Origin: JAICND01 sp040905905
GTDB taxonomy: Bacteria; Actinomycetota; Acidimicrobiia; Spongiisociales; ZC4RG35
Length of the DNA stretch: 64,000 nucleotides
Assembly (NCBI GenBank): GCA_040905905.1
Contig: JBBDQN010000011.1
Location: 62,001 to 126,000, forward strand
Reading direction: 5' to 3'
Notes under the pieces: generated by a model
What the model was told of the DNA's origin: nothing
The model's database searches: none
What the model saw: only the letters and a program-made list of their open reading frames with translations
Made by a program: the position numbers and the translations under genes
Part shown: positions 1-8,882 of the stretch, piece after piece
Position numbering within the stretch: the stretch's first letter is position 1
Layout: each line of letters begins with the position of its first letter

Positions 1-528
1 CAGGATCTGGTTGACGAGCTTTACGAGCTGGCCGGCCCCAAGTGGGCCGACGTGGGTGATGGTCGAGGAGTAGGCCTCCAGGTAGGGACGGGCGCGATCC
101 AGTTGTTCCAAATCACCTCCCACCATGATCGTCAAGGTGCCGCGGCTGGCGCCTTCCGGTCCGCCGCTGACCGGGGCGTCGAGCCACTGCCCGCCCTGGT
201 CTTGGATAGCCATCGCCAGGGTCCTAGTGACGGAGGGGCTGATCGTCGAGTGGTCGATGACCAGGCTGCGGGGCTGGAGACCTGACAACACGCCGCGGGG
301 TCCTTGTACCACTTCCTCGACGTCGGGTGTGTCCGACACGCAGATCATCACCAAGTCGGAGCGGGCAGCGAGGTCGGAGGGGCTGTCGGCCACCGTCGCT
401 CCTTCGATGTGGCGCGCCTTTTCGATGGTCCGATTCCATACCGCGAGTTGATGGCCCTGGGCTACGAGGTTTTGGGCCATGGCCTTTCCCATAGTTCCCA
501 AGCCAATGAATCCGAGTCGTTCACCCAT
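1..528 (-). CDS. 3-hydroxyisobutyrate dehydrogenase-family NAD(P)-dependent oxidoreductase (partial)
   Basis: Reads leftward off the window edge; the first 176 residues are visible. The N-terminus is a Rossmann fold with GLGTMG at residues 9-14. The substrate signature DAPVSGG lies at 117-123, and GAGQLVKLVN, carrying the expected catalytic Lys near 170, comes just before the cut. These are hallmarks of beta-hydroxyacid dehydrogenases (3-hydroxyisobutyrate, tartronate-semialdehyde and similar substrates). The missing part should be the helical C-terminal domain. ATG at 528 places the glycine loop at the usual distance from the N-terminus. The substrate cannot be decided. It is divergent from the DUF4230 gene with 33 bases between. 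Confidence 0.85.
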   Translation of the reverse strand, partial: MGERLGFIGLGTMGKAMAQNLVAQGHQLAVWNRTIEKARHIEGATVADSPSDLAARSDLVMICVSDTPDVEEVVQGPRGVLSGLQPRSLVIDHSTISPSVTRTLAMAIQDQGGQWLDAPVSGGPEGASRGTLTIMVGGDLEQLDRARPYLEAYSSTITHVGPLGAGQLVKLVNQIL

Positions 529-561
529 CGACTAGGCCACGATATCGGGTAACTTTCTCTT

Positions 562-1233
562 GTGACCGAACCCGTTCCCGGCGGCCGGACGGCTCGCTGG
601 CCGTGGGTGCTGGCTGCCGTCGTCGCCGTCTTCCTGATAAGTGTCCTCGGCGTCGTCCTGGCGTTCCGCTCCCTGGTCGACCGGATCCCCACCCCTTCCG
701 ATGTCGCCGAGGCTCTCGCCCCTGAACCGTTTGAGGAGATCGGACCGACAGTGGTTCAAAGTATCCGATCGCTGGCCAACCTGACAACGGTCGAATACGT
801 CGAATACACGGTGATCGAAAAGGGGACCGATTCCGGGATCCTCGCCTGGGCCCGCGGTGACAGCCTCACCCTGTTGGCCGTAGCCCGGATTGGCGCCGGA
901 GTCGATCTGTCCAAAATCACCTCCGATTCATTTGAGGTTGATGCGGAGACCGGGATAGTGACGGTGCAGATGCCGGCGTCGGAGATCCAATACATCGCCG
1001 TCGACAATGAAGCCACCCAGGTTCTCGATCGCACCACCGGGATATTTACCAAGGGCGATCCGAGGCTCGAGACCGATGCCCGCCAGGTGGCCGAGACCGT
1101 GTTGCTCCAGAAAGCGGAGTCAGCCGGCATCCTCCAGGAAGCAGAGGAGAGCGCGGTAACCGCGTTGACGAACTTCCTTCTCGGGCTCGGCTACACCCAG
1201 GTGGAGATCATCAGGGCCGAGCTTCCTGAATAG
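562..1233 (+). CDS. DUF4230-family membrane-anchored protein
   Basis: 223 residues: a short cytoplasmic N-terminus, one membrane segment at about 14-36, then an extracytoplasmic domain of about 180 residues resembling DUF4230 proteins (function unknown). The visible pattern is a Thr/Glu-rich strand region, then an amphipathic helical region and a hydrophobic C-terminal strand. The start is GTG at 562. A TANNNT box (TAACTT, 550-555) sits exactly six bases upstream and there is no Shine-Dalgarno sequence, so the transcript is probably leaderless. No operon partner is visible. The family call is from memory of the family pattern. Confidence 0.7.
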   Translation: MTEPVPGGRTARWPWVLAAVVAVFLISVLGVVLAFRSLVDRIPTPSDVAEALAPEPFEEIGPTVVQSIRSLANLTTVEYVEYTVIEKGTDSGILAWARGDSLTLLAVARIGAGVDLSKITSDSFEVDAETGIVTVQMPASEIQYIAVDNEATQVLDRTTGIFTKGDPRLETDARQVAETVLLQKAESAGILQEAEESAVTALTNFLLGLGYTQVEIIRAELPE

Positions 1234-1249
1234 ATCCCGCCCATCCTCT

Positions 1250-1299
1250 GTTTTGGCGCGTACGCCTGCTCCCCTGGTGTCGATTTAACGCACCAAAAC
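1250..1299. terminator. Imperfect hairpin between converging genes
   Basis: Arms 1250-1261 and 1288-1299 pair over 12 positions with one mismatch around a 26-base loop. It lies between the stop codons of the DUF4230 gene and the aldehyde dehydrogenase gene, as expected of a bidirectional terminator. The left arm shares TGGCGCGT with the left arm of the hairpin at 57135-57193. Confidence 0.45.
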
Positions 1300-1313
1300 G
1301 AACAGGTTTGGAA

Positions 1314-2756
1314 TCAGGTGTTTTTTACCATGACGTGTTTGGTGATGGTGTAGTCCAGGACGGCCTCTTCGGAGAGATCTTTGCCAAACCCCGATTGTTT
1401 GAACCCGCCGTGGGGTGCTTCCGAGGCGAGTGGGATGTGGTCATTAATCCACACGGTGCCAAATTCGAGGGCCGCTGCGGTTCGCAGCGCCCGGCCGATG
1501 TCTTTGGTCCAGACGGATGCCGCCAGCCCGTAGAGCACGTCGTTACCGAGGCGGATGGCCTCGTCCTCCCCATCGAAAGGCAGGACCACCAGAACTGGAC
1601 CGAAGACCTCCTGTTGAACGATCTCGGATCGCTGATCGGCGTCGACGATCACGGTGGGCGAGTAGAAGTAGCCTCTCTCCAGCCCGGCCGGGACGTTTCC
1701 GCCCGTCACCACCTTCGCGCCGGACGACCGGGCCCGGTCGACAAAACCTGACACTCGGTCGCGCTGCGTGGCTGAGATGAGCGGACCCATGAAAGTCTCG
1801 TCGGCCCATGGGTCACCAACCTTGGTTGACTCAAAAATGTCTACCAGCGCGTCCACCACTTCCGCCATACGGTCCCGCGTCGCGTAAACGCGTGCCGCTG
1901 CCGTGCAGTCCTGGCCGGTGTTGAAAAGCGCTCCAATCTGGGCGGCCGTGGCGACAGCTTCGAGATCGGCGTCCTCGAACACGATGAACGGTGCCTTGCC
2001 TCCCAGTTCCAGGTGGACCCGCTTGAGTGTGTCGGCGGCTGTCTTCATCACCTTCTTGCCGGTGCCGGTCGAGCCGGTTAAGGAGATCATTCGCAAGTCG
2101 GGGTGCTCGACTAGGGCCTGGCCGGTCTCGTTCCCGCCGGTGACCACGTTGAGGACCCCGTCAGGTACACCTGCGTCCTGGGCGAGTGCTCCGAGCATCA
2201 ACGCGGTCCGCGGCGTGCCCGGAGCCGGTTTGAGGACTGTCGTACATCCGGCAGCGAGGGCGGGTCCGATCTTCCAGATGGCCATCGCCAGCGGGTAGTT
2301 CCAGGGTGCGATTTGGCCAACCGGACCCACGGGTTCACGGCGGAGCATCGACGTGTAGCCACTCATGAAGTCACCCGAGGCCGTCCCGGCGATATTGCGG
2401 GCGGCGGCGGCGAAGAACCGCAGGTTGTCGACCGCCATCGGGAGGTCGGCCCCCAGGGATCCTCCGGCGTATGGCTTCCCGGTGTCCTCCGATTCGATCC
2501 GGGCAAACTCTGGTGCTCTTTGTTCGAGGAGATCGGCCATCCGGTGGATTGCTAAAGACTTCACCCCGGGTGACAGCTTCGACCAGCGGCCGTCGAAAAA
2601 GGCCCTGTTGGCTGCCGCTACCGCAGTGTTGATGTCGGCGGGGCTTCCGTCGACAACCGAGTCCACGATCTCACCGGTGGCCGGATTCTCAACCTTCAAG
2701 TCTCCGCCGCCCTGGGTGTCGGCCCACTGTCCATCGATCCACAGTTTGTGGCTCAC
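1314..2756 (-). CDS. Aldehyde dehydrogenase, probable gamma-aminobutyraldehyde dehydrogenase
   Basis: 480 residues, full length for the ALDH family. It has the substrate/NAD loop PWNYPLAMAIWK, the cofactor motif GSTGTGKK, the general base in LELGGK and the nucleophile Cys in NTGQDCTAAARVY. The NTGQDCTA form is typical of PatD/YdcW-type 4-aminobutyraldehyde dehydrogenases, which oxidise the product of putrescine transamination to GABA. It is the last gene of a polyamine-type ABC operon, matching the position of ydcW in E. coli ydcSTUVW. GTG at 2756 is preceded by AAAGGA at good spacing; longer starts lie inside the upstream permease gene. Other omega-aminoaldehydes or betaine aldehyde are possible substrates. 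Confidence 0.85.
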   Translation of the reverse strand: MSHKLWIDGQWADTQGGGDLKVENPATGEIVDSVVDGSPADINTAVAAANRAFFDGRWSKLSPGVKSLAIHRMADLLEQRAPEFARIESEDTGKPYAGGSLGADLPMAVDNLRFFAAAARNIAGTASGDFMSGYTSMLRREPVGPVGQIAPWNYPLAMAIWKIGPALAAGCTTVLKPAPGTPRTALMLGALAQDAGVPDGVLNVVTGGNETGQALVEHPDLRMISLTGSTGTGKKVMKTAADTLKRVHLELGGKAPFIVFEDADLEAVATAAQIGALFNTGQDCTAAARVYATRDRMAEVVDALVDIFESTKVGDPWADETFMGPLISATQRDRVSGFVDRARSSGAKVVTGGNVPAGLERGYFYSPTVIVDADQRSEIVQQEVFGPVLVVLPFDGEDEAIRLGNDVLYGLAASVWTKDIGRALRTAAALEFGTVWINDHIPLASEAPHGGFKQSGFGKDLSEEAVLDYTITKHVMVKNT

Positions 2757-2775
2757 GTCGTTCCTTTCTGGATGG

Positions 2776-3561
2776 TCATGTCTCGTCTGCCCGACGAGCA
2801 AAACGTTGACTGAGGATGATCGGCACGAAAGTGACAGCTACCACCAGCAGTGCGACCACGTTGGTCACCGGTCGCTGCCGGGGGCGGTCCAGAGAGGAGA
2901 AGATCCAAATCGGGAGGGTCTCTTGCTGGCCTGCCGTGAAGGTGGTCACGATGATCTCGTCGAAGGAGAGTGCGAAGGCCAACATGCCTCCGGTGACCAG
3001 GGCGGGGGATAGCAGAGGCAGTAACACATATCGGAATGTCTGCCATCCGCTCGCGCCCAGATCCATGGAGGCCTCCAACATTGATGGCGATGTCCGCCGC
3101 ATCCTTGCGATGATGTTGTTGTAGGCCACCGCCACACAAAAAGTGGCATGGCCGATCACGAGGGTCCAGAACGAGAATGGGATCTCGGCGAGGTTGACGG
3201 CTGAACGTAAGGCGATCCCGGTGACGATTCCCGGCAGCGCGATAGGCAAGACGATGAACAGGGAAAGGCTCTCCCGACCGAAGAACCGTGACCGCCAGAC
3301 TGCCCCGGCGGCGAGGGTGCCCAGAACCAGGGCTATGGCCGTGGCGGCTCCGGCCACCCCCAGCGACAACACCAGTGCCTCGCGGATATCGGGGTTCCGG
3401 GAAGCAACGCCGAACCAGCGCAATGTGAACCCGGGGGGTGGAAACTGAAAGCTGGCCTCCTCGGTGTTGAACGCATACAGGCCGACGAGGAAGATCGGGA
3501 GGTGGAGGAAGGCCAGAACGGCCCCGGCCACCAGAACCAGCATCCGCGGTCGCCGCTTCAC
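2776..3561 (-). CDS. Polyamine-type ABC transporter permease (PotC/YdcV-like)
   Basis: 261 residues with about six membrane segments and the permease EAA loop region (SMLEASMDLGASGWQTF, near residues 158-174) that docks on the ATPase. Second inner-membrane subunit of the importer. GTG at 3561 overlaps the stop codon of the first permease gene (GTGA), indicating translational coupling. Downstream, the aldehyde dehydrogenase starts within 20 bases. PotC/YdcV-like is assigned from position and from the small size relative to the PotB-like partner. Confidence 0.88.
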   Translation of the reverse strand: MKRRPRMLVLVAGAVLAFLHLPIFLVGLYAFNTEEASFQFPPPGFTLRWFGVASRNPDIREALVLSLGVAGAATAIALVLGTLAAGAVWRSRFFGRESLSLFIVLPIALPGIVTGIALRSAVNLAEIPFSFWTLVIGHATFCVAVAYNNIIARMRRTSPSMLEASMDLGASGWQTFRYVLLPLLSPALVTGGMLAFALSFDEIIVTTFTAGQQETLPIWIFSSLDRPRQRPVTNVVALLVVAVTFVPIILSQRFARRADET

Positions 3562-4490
3562 AACGCCTCGAAGGCGCCCATCTTGCGGGCGATGGTTAGG
3601 TAGACGGCCATGATGGCGATGGGGATGAACGCGAATGCCGCTGCCAGCGGGAGGTTGCCCGCCACCCCTTGCTGGCTGTAGATGGCCAGTCCGATGAACG
3701 GACTGGAGTCTCCGATGATGGTGGGGATGACGTAGTCCCCCAGGGTCAGGGAGAAGGTGAAGATCGACCCGGCGACGATCCCCGGGATGGCAAGCGGCCA
3801 GATGACCCGTCGGAAAGTGGTCAGCGGACGAGCCCCCAGGTCTGCGGATGCCTCGATGAATGAGTTGGGTACCCGTTCCAGCGAAGTCACCATTGGCAAG
3901 ATCATGAAAGGGAGCCAGATATACAAGAACACCAGAAACTGGCCCAAGTAGGAAGTGGACAGCGAGGGTCCACCGATCAAAGGGAGATCGAGGACGGCGT
4001 CAAGGGCTCTGCCCAAACCGAGCCGGGTAAGGAACCAATTGATGATCCCCTCAGCCGCCAGAATCAGTTTCCATGCGTACACCCTGACGAGGTAGGAGGA
4101 CCAAAGCGGCAGCAAGACCGCCAGCACCATCCAGGCTTTGGTCCGTTTGCTGGCGAATCGAGCGATGTAGTAGGCAAGAGGCAGGGCCAGGATCACCGCC
4201 GCAATGGTGACCATGGCCGCCATCGTCACTGTCCGACCGACCACCGCCATGTTGGCGCCGGTGAAGAGGTCCCTCCAGGTGGCCAGAGTTGGAGTGCGAT
4301 CGATGGTTCCCGCAAAACTGTCGAGGCGGAAGAAGCTCTGGGTGAGCAGCGCGAGCAATGAACCGCCGTACACGCCGACCAGCCAGAACACTGGCAGAGC
4401 AAGAAGAAGCAGGAGCCGCAGCCTGCGACGCCGATACAGAGTCGCCGAGGCACGTCGCAGCCAACCGGGTTGAGATGCAGCGCTGGTCAT
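3558..4490 (-). CDS. Polyamine-type ABC transporter permease (PotB/YdcU-like)
   Basis: 310 residues. A basic N-terminus (RRRRLRLLLLLALP) precedes six membrane segments and an EAA loop (SFIEASADLGARPLTTF, around residue 205) facing the ATPase. First permease of the operon. A GTG at 4529 would also be in frame, but it lies just before a strong 10-bp hairpin (4503-4527); ATG at 4490, after the hairpin, is preferred. No strong Shine-Dalgarno sequence is visible before either. Its end overlaps the next permease start. Confidence 0.88.
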   Translation of the reverse strand: MTSAASQPGWLRRASATLYRRRRLRLLLLLALPVFWLVGVYGGSLLALLTQSFFRLDSFAGTIDRTPTLATWRDLFTGANMAVVGRTVTMAAMVTIAAVILALPLAYYIARFASKRTKAWMVLAVLLPLWSSYLVRVYAWKLILAAEGIINWFLTRLGLGRALDAVLDLPLIGGPSLSTSYLGQFLVFLYIWLPFMILPMVTSLERVPNSFIEASADLGARPLTTFRRVIWPLAIPGIVAGSIFTFSLTLGDYVIPTIIGDSSPFIGLAIYSQQGVAGNLPLAAAFAFIPIAIMAVYLTIARKMGAFEAL

Positions 4491-4502
4491 CTGCTGCCCG
4501 AT

Positions 4503-4527
4503 GGGAGGCGGCCTGGTGCCGCCCCCC
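4503..4527 (-). promoter_or_regulatory. Intercistronic GC-rich stem-loop between binding protein and permease genes
   Basis: In the leftward transcript, arms 4518-4527 and 4503-4512 form a 10-bp stem (nine Watson-Crick pairs and one G-U) with a 5-base loop, starting 16 bases after the binding-protein stop codon. Stem-loops here commonly protect or attenuate mRNA so that more binding protein than permease is made. The structure is seen; the role is inference. Confidence 0.5.
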
Positions 4528-4542
4528 ACGGGTCGTTGGTGG

Positions 4543-5700
4543 TTACCGGCCGCCGATGACAGCCAGGTAGTCGGTTACCCACCTGTAGTAGGGAACACAC
4601 GTCCCTCCGGTTCCGAGGCAGTCTTCTGTGGGCGTCTGCCAGAACTTGATCTGGTCGAAGCTCGCGAGCCCGTTGGTATTGCAGCCGTCCGGCCCGAGAA
4701 GGTCGTTGCCCTCACACGCGGCCAATACCGCCGGGACCGTCCCGAACCACGCGGCCAGGTCGCCCTGCAACTTTGGCGTGATCGAGTGATTCAGCCACAT
4801 GTAGGCACAGTTCGGATGGGGGGCATTCGAATGCATCAAAGTCGTGTCTGCCCAGCCGGTAGCGCCCTCAGTTGGGAACACGCTCGCCACCGGTGCGCCT
4901 GACGCCTGAAGGATGTTCACCTGGAATGGCCAGCTCGAAGAGGCGACCACTCCCTCACTTGTGAAGTCCTCGATCTGGATGAAAGCGTTGTGCCAGTAAC
5001 GGCCCACCAGTTCGCGCTGGTCGCGAAGCAGGTTGAGGGCATCCTGGTACTGCTGTTCGTTGAGGGAATAGGGGTTCGCTACCCCCATGTACAGCGCCGC
5101 ATCGGCAACATAGATGGGTCCGTCGTAGGCCTGAACCCGGCCGGCGTTGCTCTCTCCATCGGGCAACGTCTGCTCCTCGAAGACGACGCTCCAGGAGGTT
5201 GGCGGTGTGTTACCGAATACCTCGGTGTTGTAGGCCAGCACGTTTGCACCCCATTCATACGGGACGCCGTAGTGCTTGGCGTCCACTGTATGCCACGGAG
5301 CGTCTTGCAGACGAGGGTCAACCGTGTCCCATCCATCGATGAGATCGATGTTGATTTCCTGCACGGTGCCGCCAGCGATGAGGCGGTTGCTGGAGTCGCC
5401 CGACGCGGTGACGAGGTCGTACTCGGTCGATCCCGTCATCAGTGCGACCATTTCGTCAGAAGTTCCCGCCGTCTTCACGTTGACCTGGCAACCGGTCGCC
5501 TCTTCGAAGGTTGTCACCCAGTCGAAGTTGGGGTCGGTCGAGCCATCCTCGATGTACCCTGCCCAGGCAACGATGTTGACCTGGCCCTCACCCTCGCCGA
5601 TTTCGGTGGGGAGTTCGGTCACTCCATCACCTCCGCCATCGCCACACGCGGCGGCAACGAGAGCGATCACGCCCAGCCACACGATCAGCTTCGATCGCAT
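4543..5700 (-). CDS. Extracellular solute-binding lipoprotein of polyamine ABC transporter (PotD/YdcS-like)
   Basis: 385 residues. Lipoprotein signal with lipobox LVAAAC, then an acidic linker and a periplasmic-binding fold resembling spermidine/putrescine receptors (NIVAWAGYIE near the start, TAGTSDEMVALM, YGVPYEWGANVLAYNTEVF in the middle). It captures the amine outside the membrane and delivers it to the two permeases. ATG at 5700 is chosen because GAAGGAG sits 9 bases upstream, inside the end of the ATPase gene; a GTG at 5718 would precede that ribosome-binding site. Putrescine is favoured by the downstream aminobutyraldehyde dehydrogenase. Confidence 0.87.
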   Translation of the reverse strand: MRSKLIVWLGVIALVAAACGDGGGDGVTELPTEIGEGEGQVNIVAWAGYIEDGSTDPNFDWVTTFEEATGCQVNVKTAGTSDEMVALMTGSTEYDLVTASGDSSNRLIAGGTVQEINIDLIDGWDTVDPRLQDAPWHTVDAKHYGVPYEWGANVLAYNTEVFGNTPPTSWSVVFEEQTLPDGESNAGRVQAYDGPIYVADAALYMGVANPYSLNEQQYQDALNLLRDQRELVGRYWHNAFIQIEDFTSEGVVASSSWPFQVNILQASGAPVASVFPTEGATGWADTTLMHSNAPHPNCAYMWLNHSITPKLQGDLAAWFGTVPAVLAACEGNDLLGPDGCNTNGLASFDQIKFWQTPTEDCLGTGGTCVPYYRWVTDYLAVIGGR

Positions 5701-5714
5701 GTTTTTTTGCTCCT

Positions 5715-6776
5715 TCACTCAGACGCCCCGGCGATCGCCGGGGTTGGTTCCTCCGAGCCGGCCAGGGGCCGGCACGAATCTTTGTTCCATACCAGCCGAA
5801 CGTCGCGACCCTCCAAGCGGGCGACATCGCCGCGCCGGCTGTCGATGTTCTGGCTGATGACGAGCATCTCGATGCCATCGATGGCTACCCGGTAACGGTT
5901 AAAGGCACCGAGGTATGTGACGTCTTTCACGAGGCCCTCGACCGAACACTCCCCGGGAGCGACCGGATGGTTCGGGGCTGCCACGAATATCTTCTCGGGC
6001 CTCACCGTGAATGGCTCGGTCGCACCCCGCAGCTGTAGCGCGAGCTCGCCCGAAATGATGTTGGAGACCCCGACGAACCCAGCCACAAACTCGTTCCGGG
6101 GGTTCTCGTAGACGTCGCCAGGGGTACCGACCTGTTCGACTTTGCCATCGTTGAAAACGGCGAGGCGATCGCTCATGGTGAGCGCCTCTTCTTGGTCATG
6201 AGTGACAAAGATGAAGGTGATCCCAACCTCGCGCTGCAGAAGCTTTAGCTCGACCTGCATCGCTTGTCGGAGCTTGAGGTCCAGGGCGCCGAGGGGCTCG
6301 TCCAACAAGAGGACGGATGGCCGATTGATCAGTGCTCTTGCCAGAGCCACCCGTTGACGCTGTCCACCGGATAGCTGGGACGGCTTGCGGTTTTCGTACC
6401 CCAGTAACCGGACTAACTCCAGCGCCGCGGCGACTCGCTGTTTCAACTCTGCTGGAGGCACACGCTTGACCATGAGCCCGTAGCCCACGTTCTCCCCCAC
6501 CGTCATATGCGGGAAGAGGGCGAAGTCCTGGAAGACGGTGTTCACGTCGCGCTCGTATGGTGGCTGGGCAGTGACATCTCTTCCGTGGAGCAACACCCGA
6601 CCAGCCGTGGGCACTTCGAATCCGGCGATCATCCGTAAACAGGTGGTTTTGCCGGACCCGGAAGGTCCGAGCATCGAAAAAAACTCGCCGTCTTCAATGT
6701 CCAGGTCAATGTGGTCGACTGCGGTAATAGTGTCGAAGGTCTTGGAAACCTCGCGCAGGGAAACAGCCGTGGTCAT
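5715..6776 (-). CDS. Polyamine-type ABC transporter ATP-binding protein (PotA/YdcT-like)
   Basis: 353 residues. Walker A GPSGSGKT at 37-44, ABC signature LSGGQRQRVALARA near 140, Walker B LLLDEPLGALD near 160, switch His in FVTHDQEEA, and a C-terminal TOBE-like region (VRPEKIFVAAP) typical of the polyamine/sugar importer class. It energises the adjoining permeases. First gene of the leftward operon. A TACACT box lies 10 bases before the ATG, so the leader would be only a few bases. Its last bases contain the ribosome-binding site of the binding-protein gene. Confidence 0.93.
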   Translation of the reverse strand: MTTAVSLREVSKTFDTITAVDHIDLDIEDGEFFSMLGPSGSGKTTCLRMIAGFEVPTAGRVLLHGRDVTAQPPYERDVNTVFQDFALFPHMTVGENVGYGLMVKRVPPAELKQRVAAALELVRLLGYENRKPSQLSGGQRQRVALARALINRPSVLLLDEPLGALDLKLRQAMQVELKLLQREVGITFIFVTHDQEEALTMSDRLAVFNDGKVEQVGTPGDVYENPRNEFVAGFVGVSNIISGELALQLRGATEPFTVRPEKIFVAAPNHPVAPGECSVEGLVKDVTYLGAFNRYRVAIDGIEMLVISQNIDSRRGDVARLEGRDVRLVWNKDSCRPLAGSEEPTPAIAGASE

Positions 6777-6845
6777 GCGTGTGGTGAGTGTATGGGCGGG
6801 CCAAAGCGGTGAACGGAGGAAGTCGGGAATTTCTGGAAAGAAGGC

Positions 6846-8813
6846 CTATCCCTCCACTACGACCAGCGTCTGACCGGCCTCGACCTGGTCCCCGGCGGTC
6901 GTGTGGACCGAGGTCACCGTCCCTGAGTGTGGGGACCGCAAGGTGTGTTCCATCTTCATCGCCTCCATCACCACCAGCACCTGACCTTCGTCGACGACGT
7001 CACCCTCGTTTACCTCCACCTTGACCACTTTGCCTGGCATCGGAGCGTGGAGGGAACCGCGATCCTGTTCGACAGTGGCGATCGGGAACCGGGGGGTCTC
7101 GCTCAGCTCTATATAGCCACCAGGTCCGTCAACATGATGGGTGGAGCCGACCCGATTTACATCGAACCAGCGCAGGTGGGACGAGGTAATCAGCCCTACC
7201 CGTTCCGGGGTAACGGTGAGGACGGTCGCTCCCTCAAGCGGTTGTTCATCGACCTCGACGATGATGCCTCCCCTCGCCTCGAGGCGATACCCAACCGTGA
7301 TTTCGCCGTGATCGCTGTCGAAAGTCACCTCCTGGAGTTGGGAAGGGCTGTTGCGCCAACCCGAAGGAATCGTCGCGTGATGGGCGGAGCTGAGGCGCCG
7401 ACCTTCCTGGGCAGCCAGGGCGGCGGCTACCGCTGCGACCTGGCCTTCCTCCCGGGTCGGCAAGGGTGCGGCCAGGAGAGCCGGATCGTGCCGACTCAAG
7501 AAATGGGTGTCGGTGTCACCTGACAGGAACTCGGGGTGACGGAGGATTCTGACCAATAGTTCCCGATTGGTTGCAACGCCGTGGATGCGGGCATGTTCCA
7601 AGGCGTCCGCGAGCACTGCTGCTGCTGTTTCCCGGTTGTCGGCCCACGCCACCACCTTGGCGAGCATCGGGTCGTAGTGGATCGAAATCTCGCTACCGCT
7701 CTCGACACCACTCTCGACCCGGACATGAGGACTCGGAACCTCGAAACGAACCAACTTGCCGGTAGCCGGAAGAAAGTCCTGACGGGGATCTTCGGCATAG
7801 AGCCGCACCTCGATGGCATGGCCGATCATCTCTGGCTGCAGCGCCTCTTCGGGCAGGGGTTGACCGTCGGCCACCATCAACTGGAGCCGCACGAGGTCGA
7901 GCGTCGTCACTTCTTCGGTGACCGGATGCTCAACTTGCAGACGAGTGTTCATCTCCAGGAAGTAGAAGTCGCCTTCGTCATAGATGAACTCGACTGTGCC
8001 GGCGCCTATGTAGTCGACGGCCCGCGCGGTGGCAACGGCAGCCTCGCTCATCCGCTGTCGGGTCTCCTCGTCTAGAACGGGAGACGGCACTTCCTCAACG
8101 ATCTTCTGGTGGCGTCGTTGGATCGAACACTCCCGTTCGAACAGAGCGACGAGATTCCCGTGACTGTCACCAAAGATCTGGATTTCGATATGACGGGGTC
8201 CCTCCACATAACGTTCCAGGAAGACGGTGTCGTCACCGAAAGCCGAGGCGGCCTCCCGCTGGGCTCCGGCCACCGACTCCAAGAGGTCCTCTTGCGACCT
8301 GACGATTCTCATGCCCTTGCCGCCTCCGCCCGCAGAGGCCTTGACAAGGACTGGCCAACCGATACCCCGCGCCGCCTTGATCAGTTGGGGTGGCTCCATG
8401 CCTTTGATTTCGATGGAGGGAAGCACCGGGACTCCCGCCTTTTCGACGAGTTTTTTGGCAGCGAGCTTGGAACCCATCAACTCGATGCTTTCCGGTGACG
8501 GTCCTACCCAGGTCAACCCCGCTTCGATAACTGCGCGGGCAAAGGCCGGGTTTTCGGCCAGGAATCCGTATCCGGGATGAACCGCATCGGCCCCGGTCCG
8601 GCGTGCCGCCTCTACCAGGGCGTCGATGCGCAGGTACGACTCGGCGGGGGCGTTTCCACCCAGAGCCATGCCTTCGTCGGCCTCTGTGACAAATGGTGCC
8701 GTCCGATCGGCGTCGGAGAACACGGCCACAGTTTTTATGCCCATGGCCCGGCAGGTCCGGAAAATCCTCCGGGCGATTTCCCCGCGATTGGCCACCAGGA
8801 GTTTGCTGATCAC
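6846..8813 (-). CDS. Acyl-CoA carboxylase alpha subunit: biotin carboxylase with biotin carrier domain
   Basis: 655 residues. Biotin carboxylase N-domain (LLVANRGEIARRIFRT), ATP-grasp with glycine loop SAGGGGKGM near 165, the EMNTRLQVEHPVTE catalytic region, the C-terminal carboxylase domain, and a carrier domain ending the protein with the biotinylated Lys (EAMKMEH, about residue 620). It carboxylates biotin and hands the CO2 to a separate carboxyltransferase, probably the beta subunit at 9528-11132. The start GTG at 8813 directly precedes the conserved N-terminus. Substrate (3-methylcrotonyl-, propionyl- or acetyl-CoA) is not decided by this subunit. Confidence 0.9.
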   Translation of the reverse strand: MISKLLVANRGEIARRIFRTCRAMGIKTVAVFSDADRTAPFVTEADEGMALGGNAPAESYLRIDALVEAARRTGADAVHPGYGFLAENPAFARAVIEAGLTWVGPSPESIELMGSKLAAKKLVEKAGVPVLPSIEIKGMEPPQLIKAARGIGWPVLVKASAGGGGKGMRIVRSQEDLLESVAGAQREAASAFGDDTVFLERYVEGPRHIEIQIFGDSHGNLVALFERECSIQRRHQKIVEEVPSPVLDEETRQRMSEAAVATARAVDYIGAGTVEFIYDEGDFYFLEMNTRLQVEHPVTEEVTTLDLVRLQLMVADGQPLPEEALQPEMIGHAIEVRLYAEDPRQDFLPATGKLVRFEVPSPHVRVESGVESGSEISIHYDPMLAKVVAWADNRETAAAVLADALEHARIHGVATNRELLVRILRHPEFLSGDTDTHFLSRHDPALLAAPLPTREEGQVAAVAAALAAQEGRRLSSAHHATIPSGWRNSPSQLQEVTFDSDHGEITVGYRLEARGGIIVEVDEQPLEGATVLTVTPERVGLITSSHLRWFDVNRVGSTHHVDGPGGYIELSETPRFPIATVEQDRGSLHAPMPGKVVKVEVNEGDVVDEGQVLVVMEAMKMEHTLRSPHSGTVTSVHTTAGDQVEAGQTLVVVEG

Positions 8814-8882
8814 CGCGGGCGAGGCTAGCCCCGATATCTGGACTCTTGCCTACGATGTTGTTTCGCACACAAGGAGATTCCG

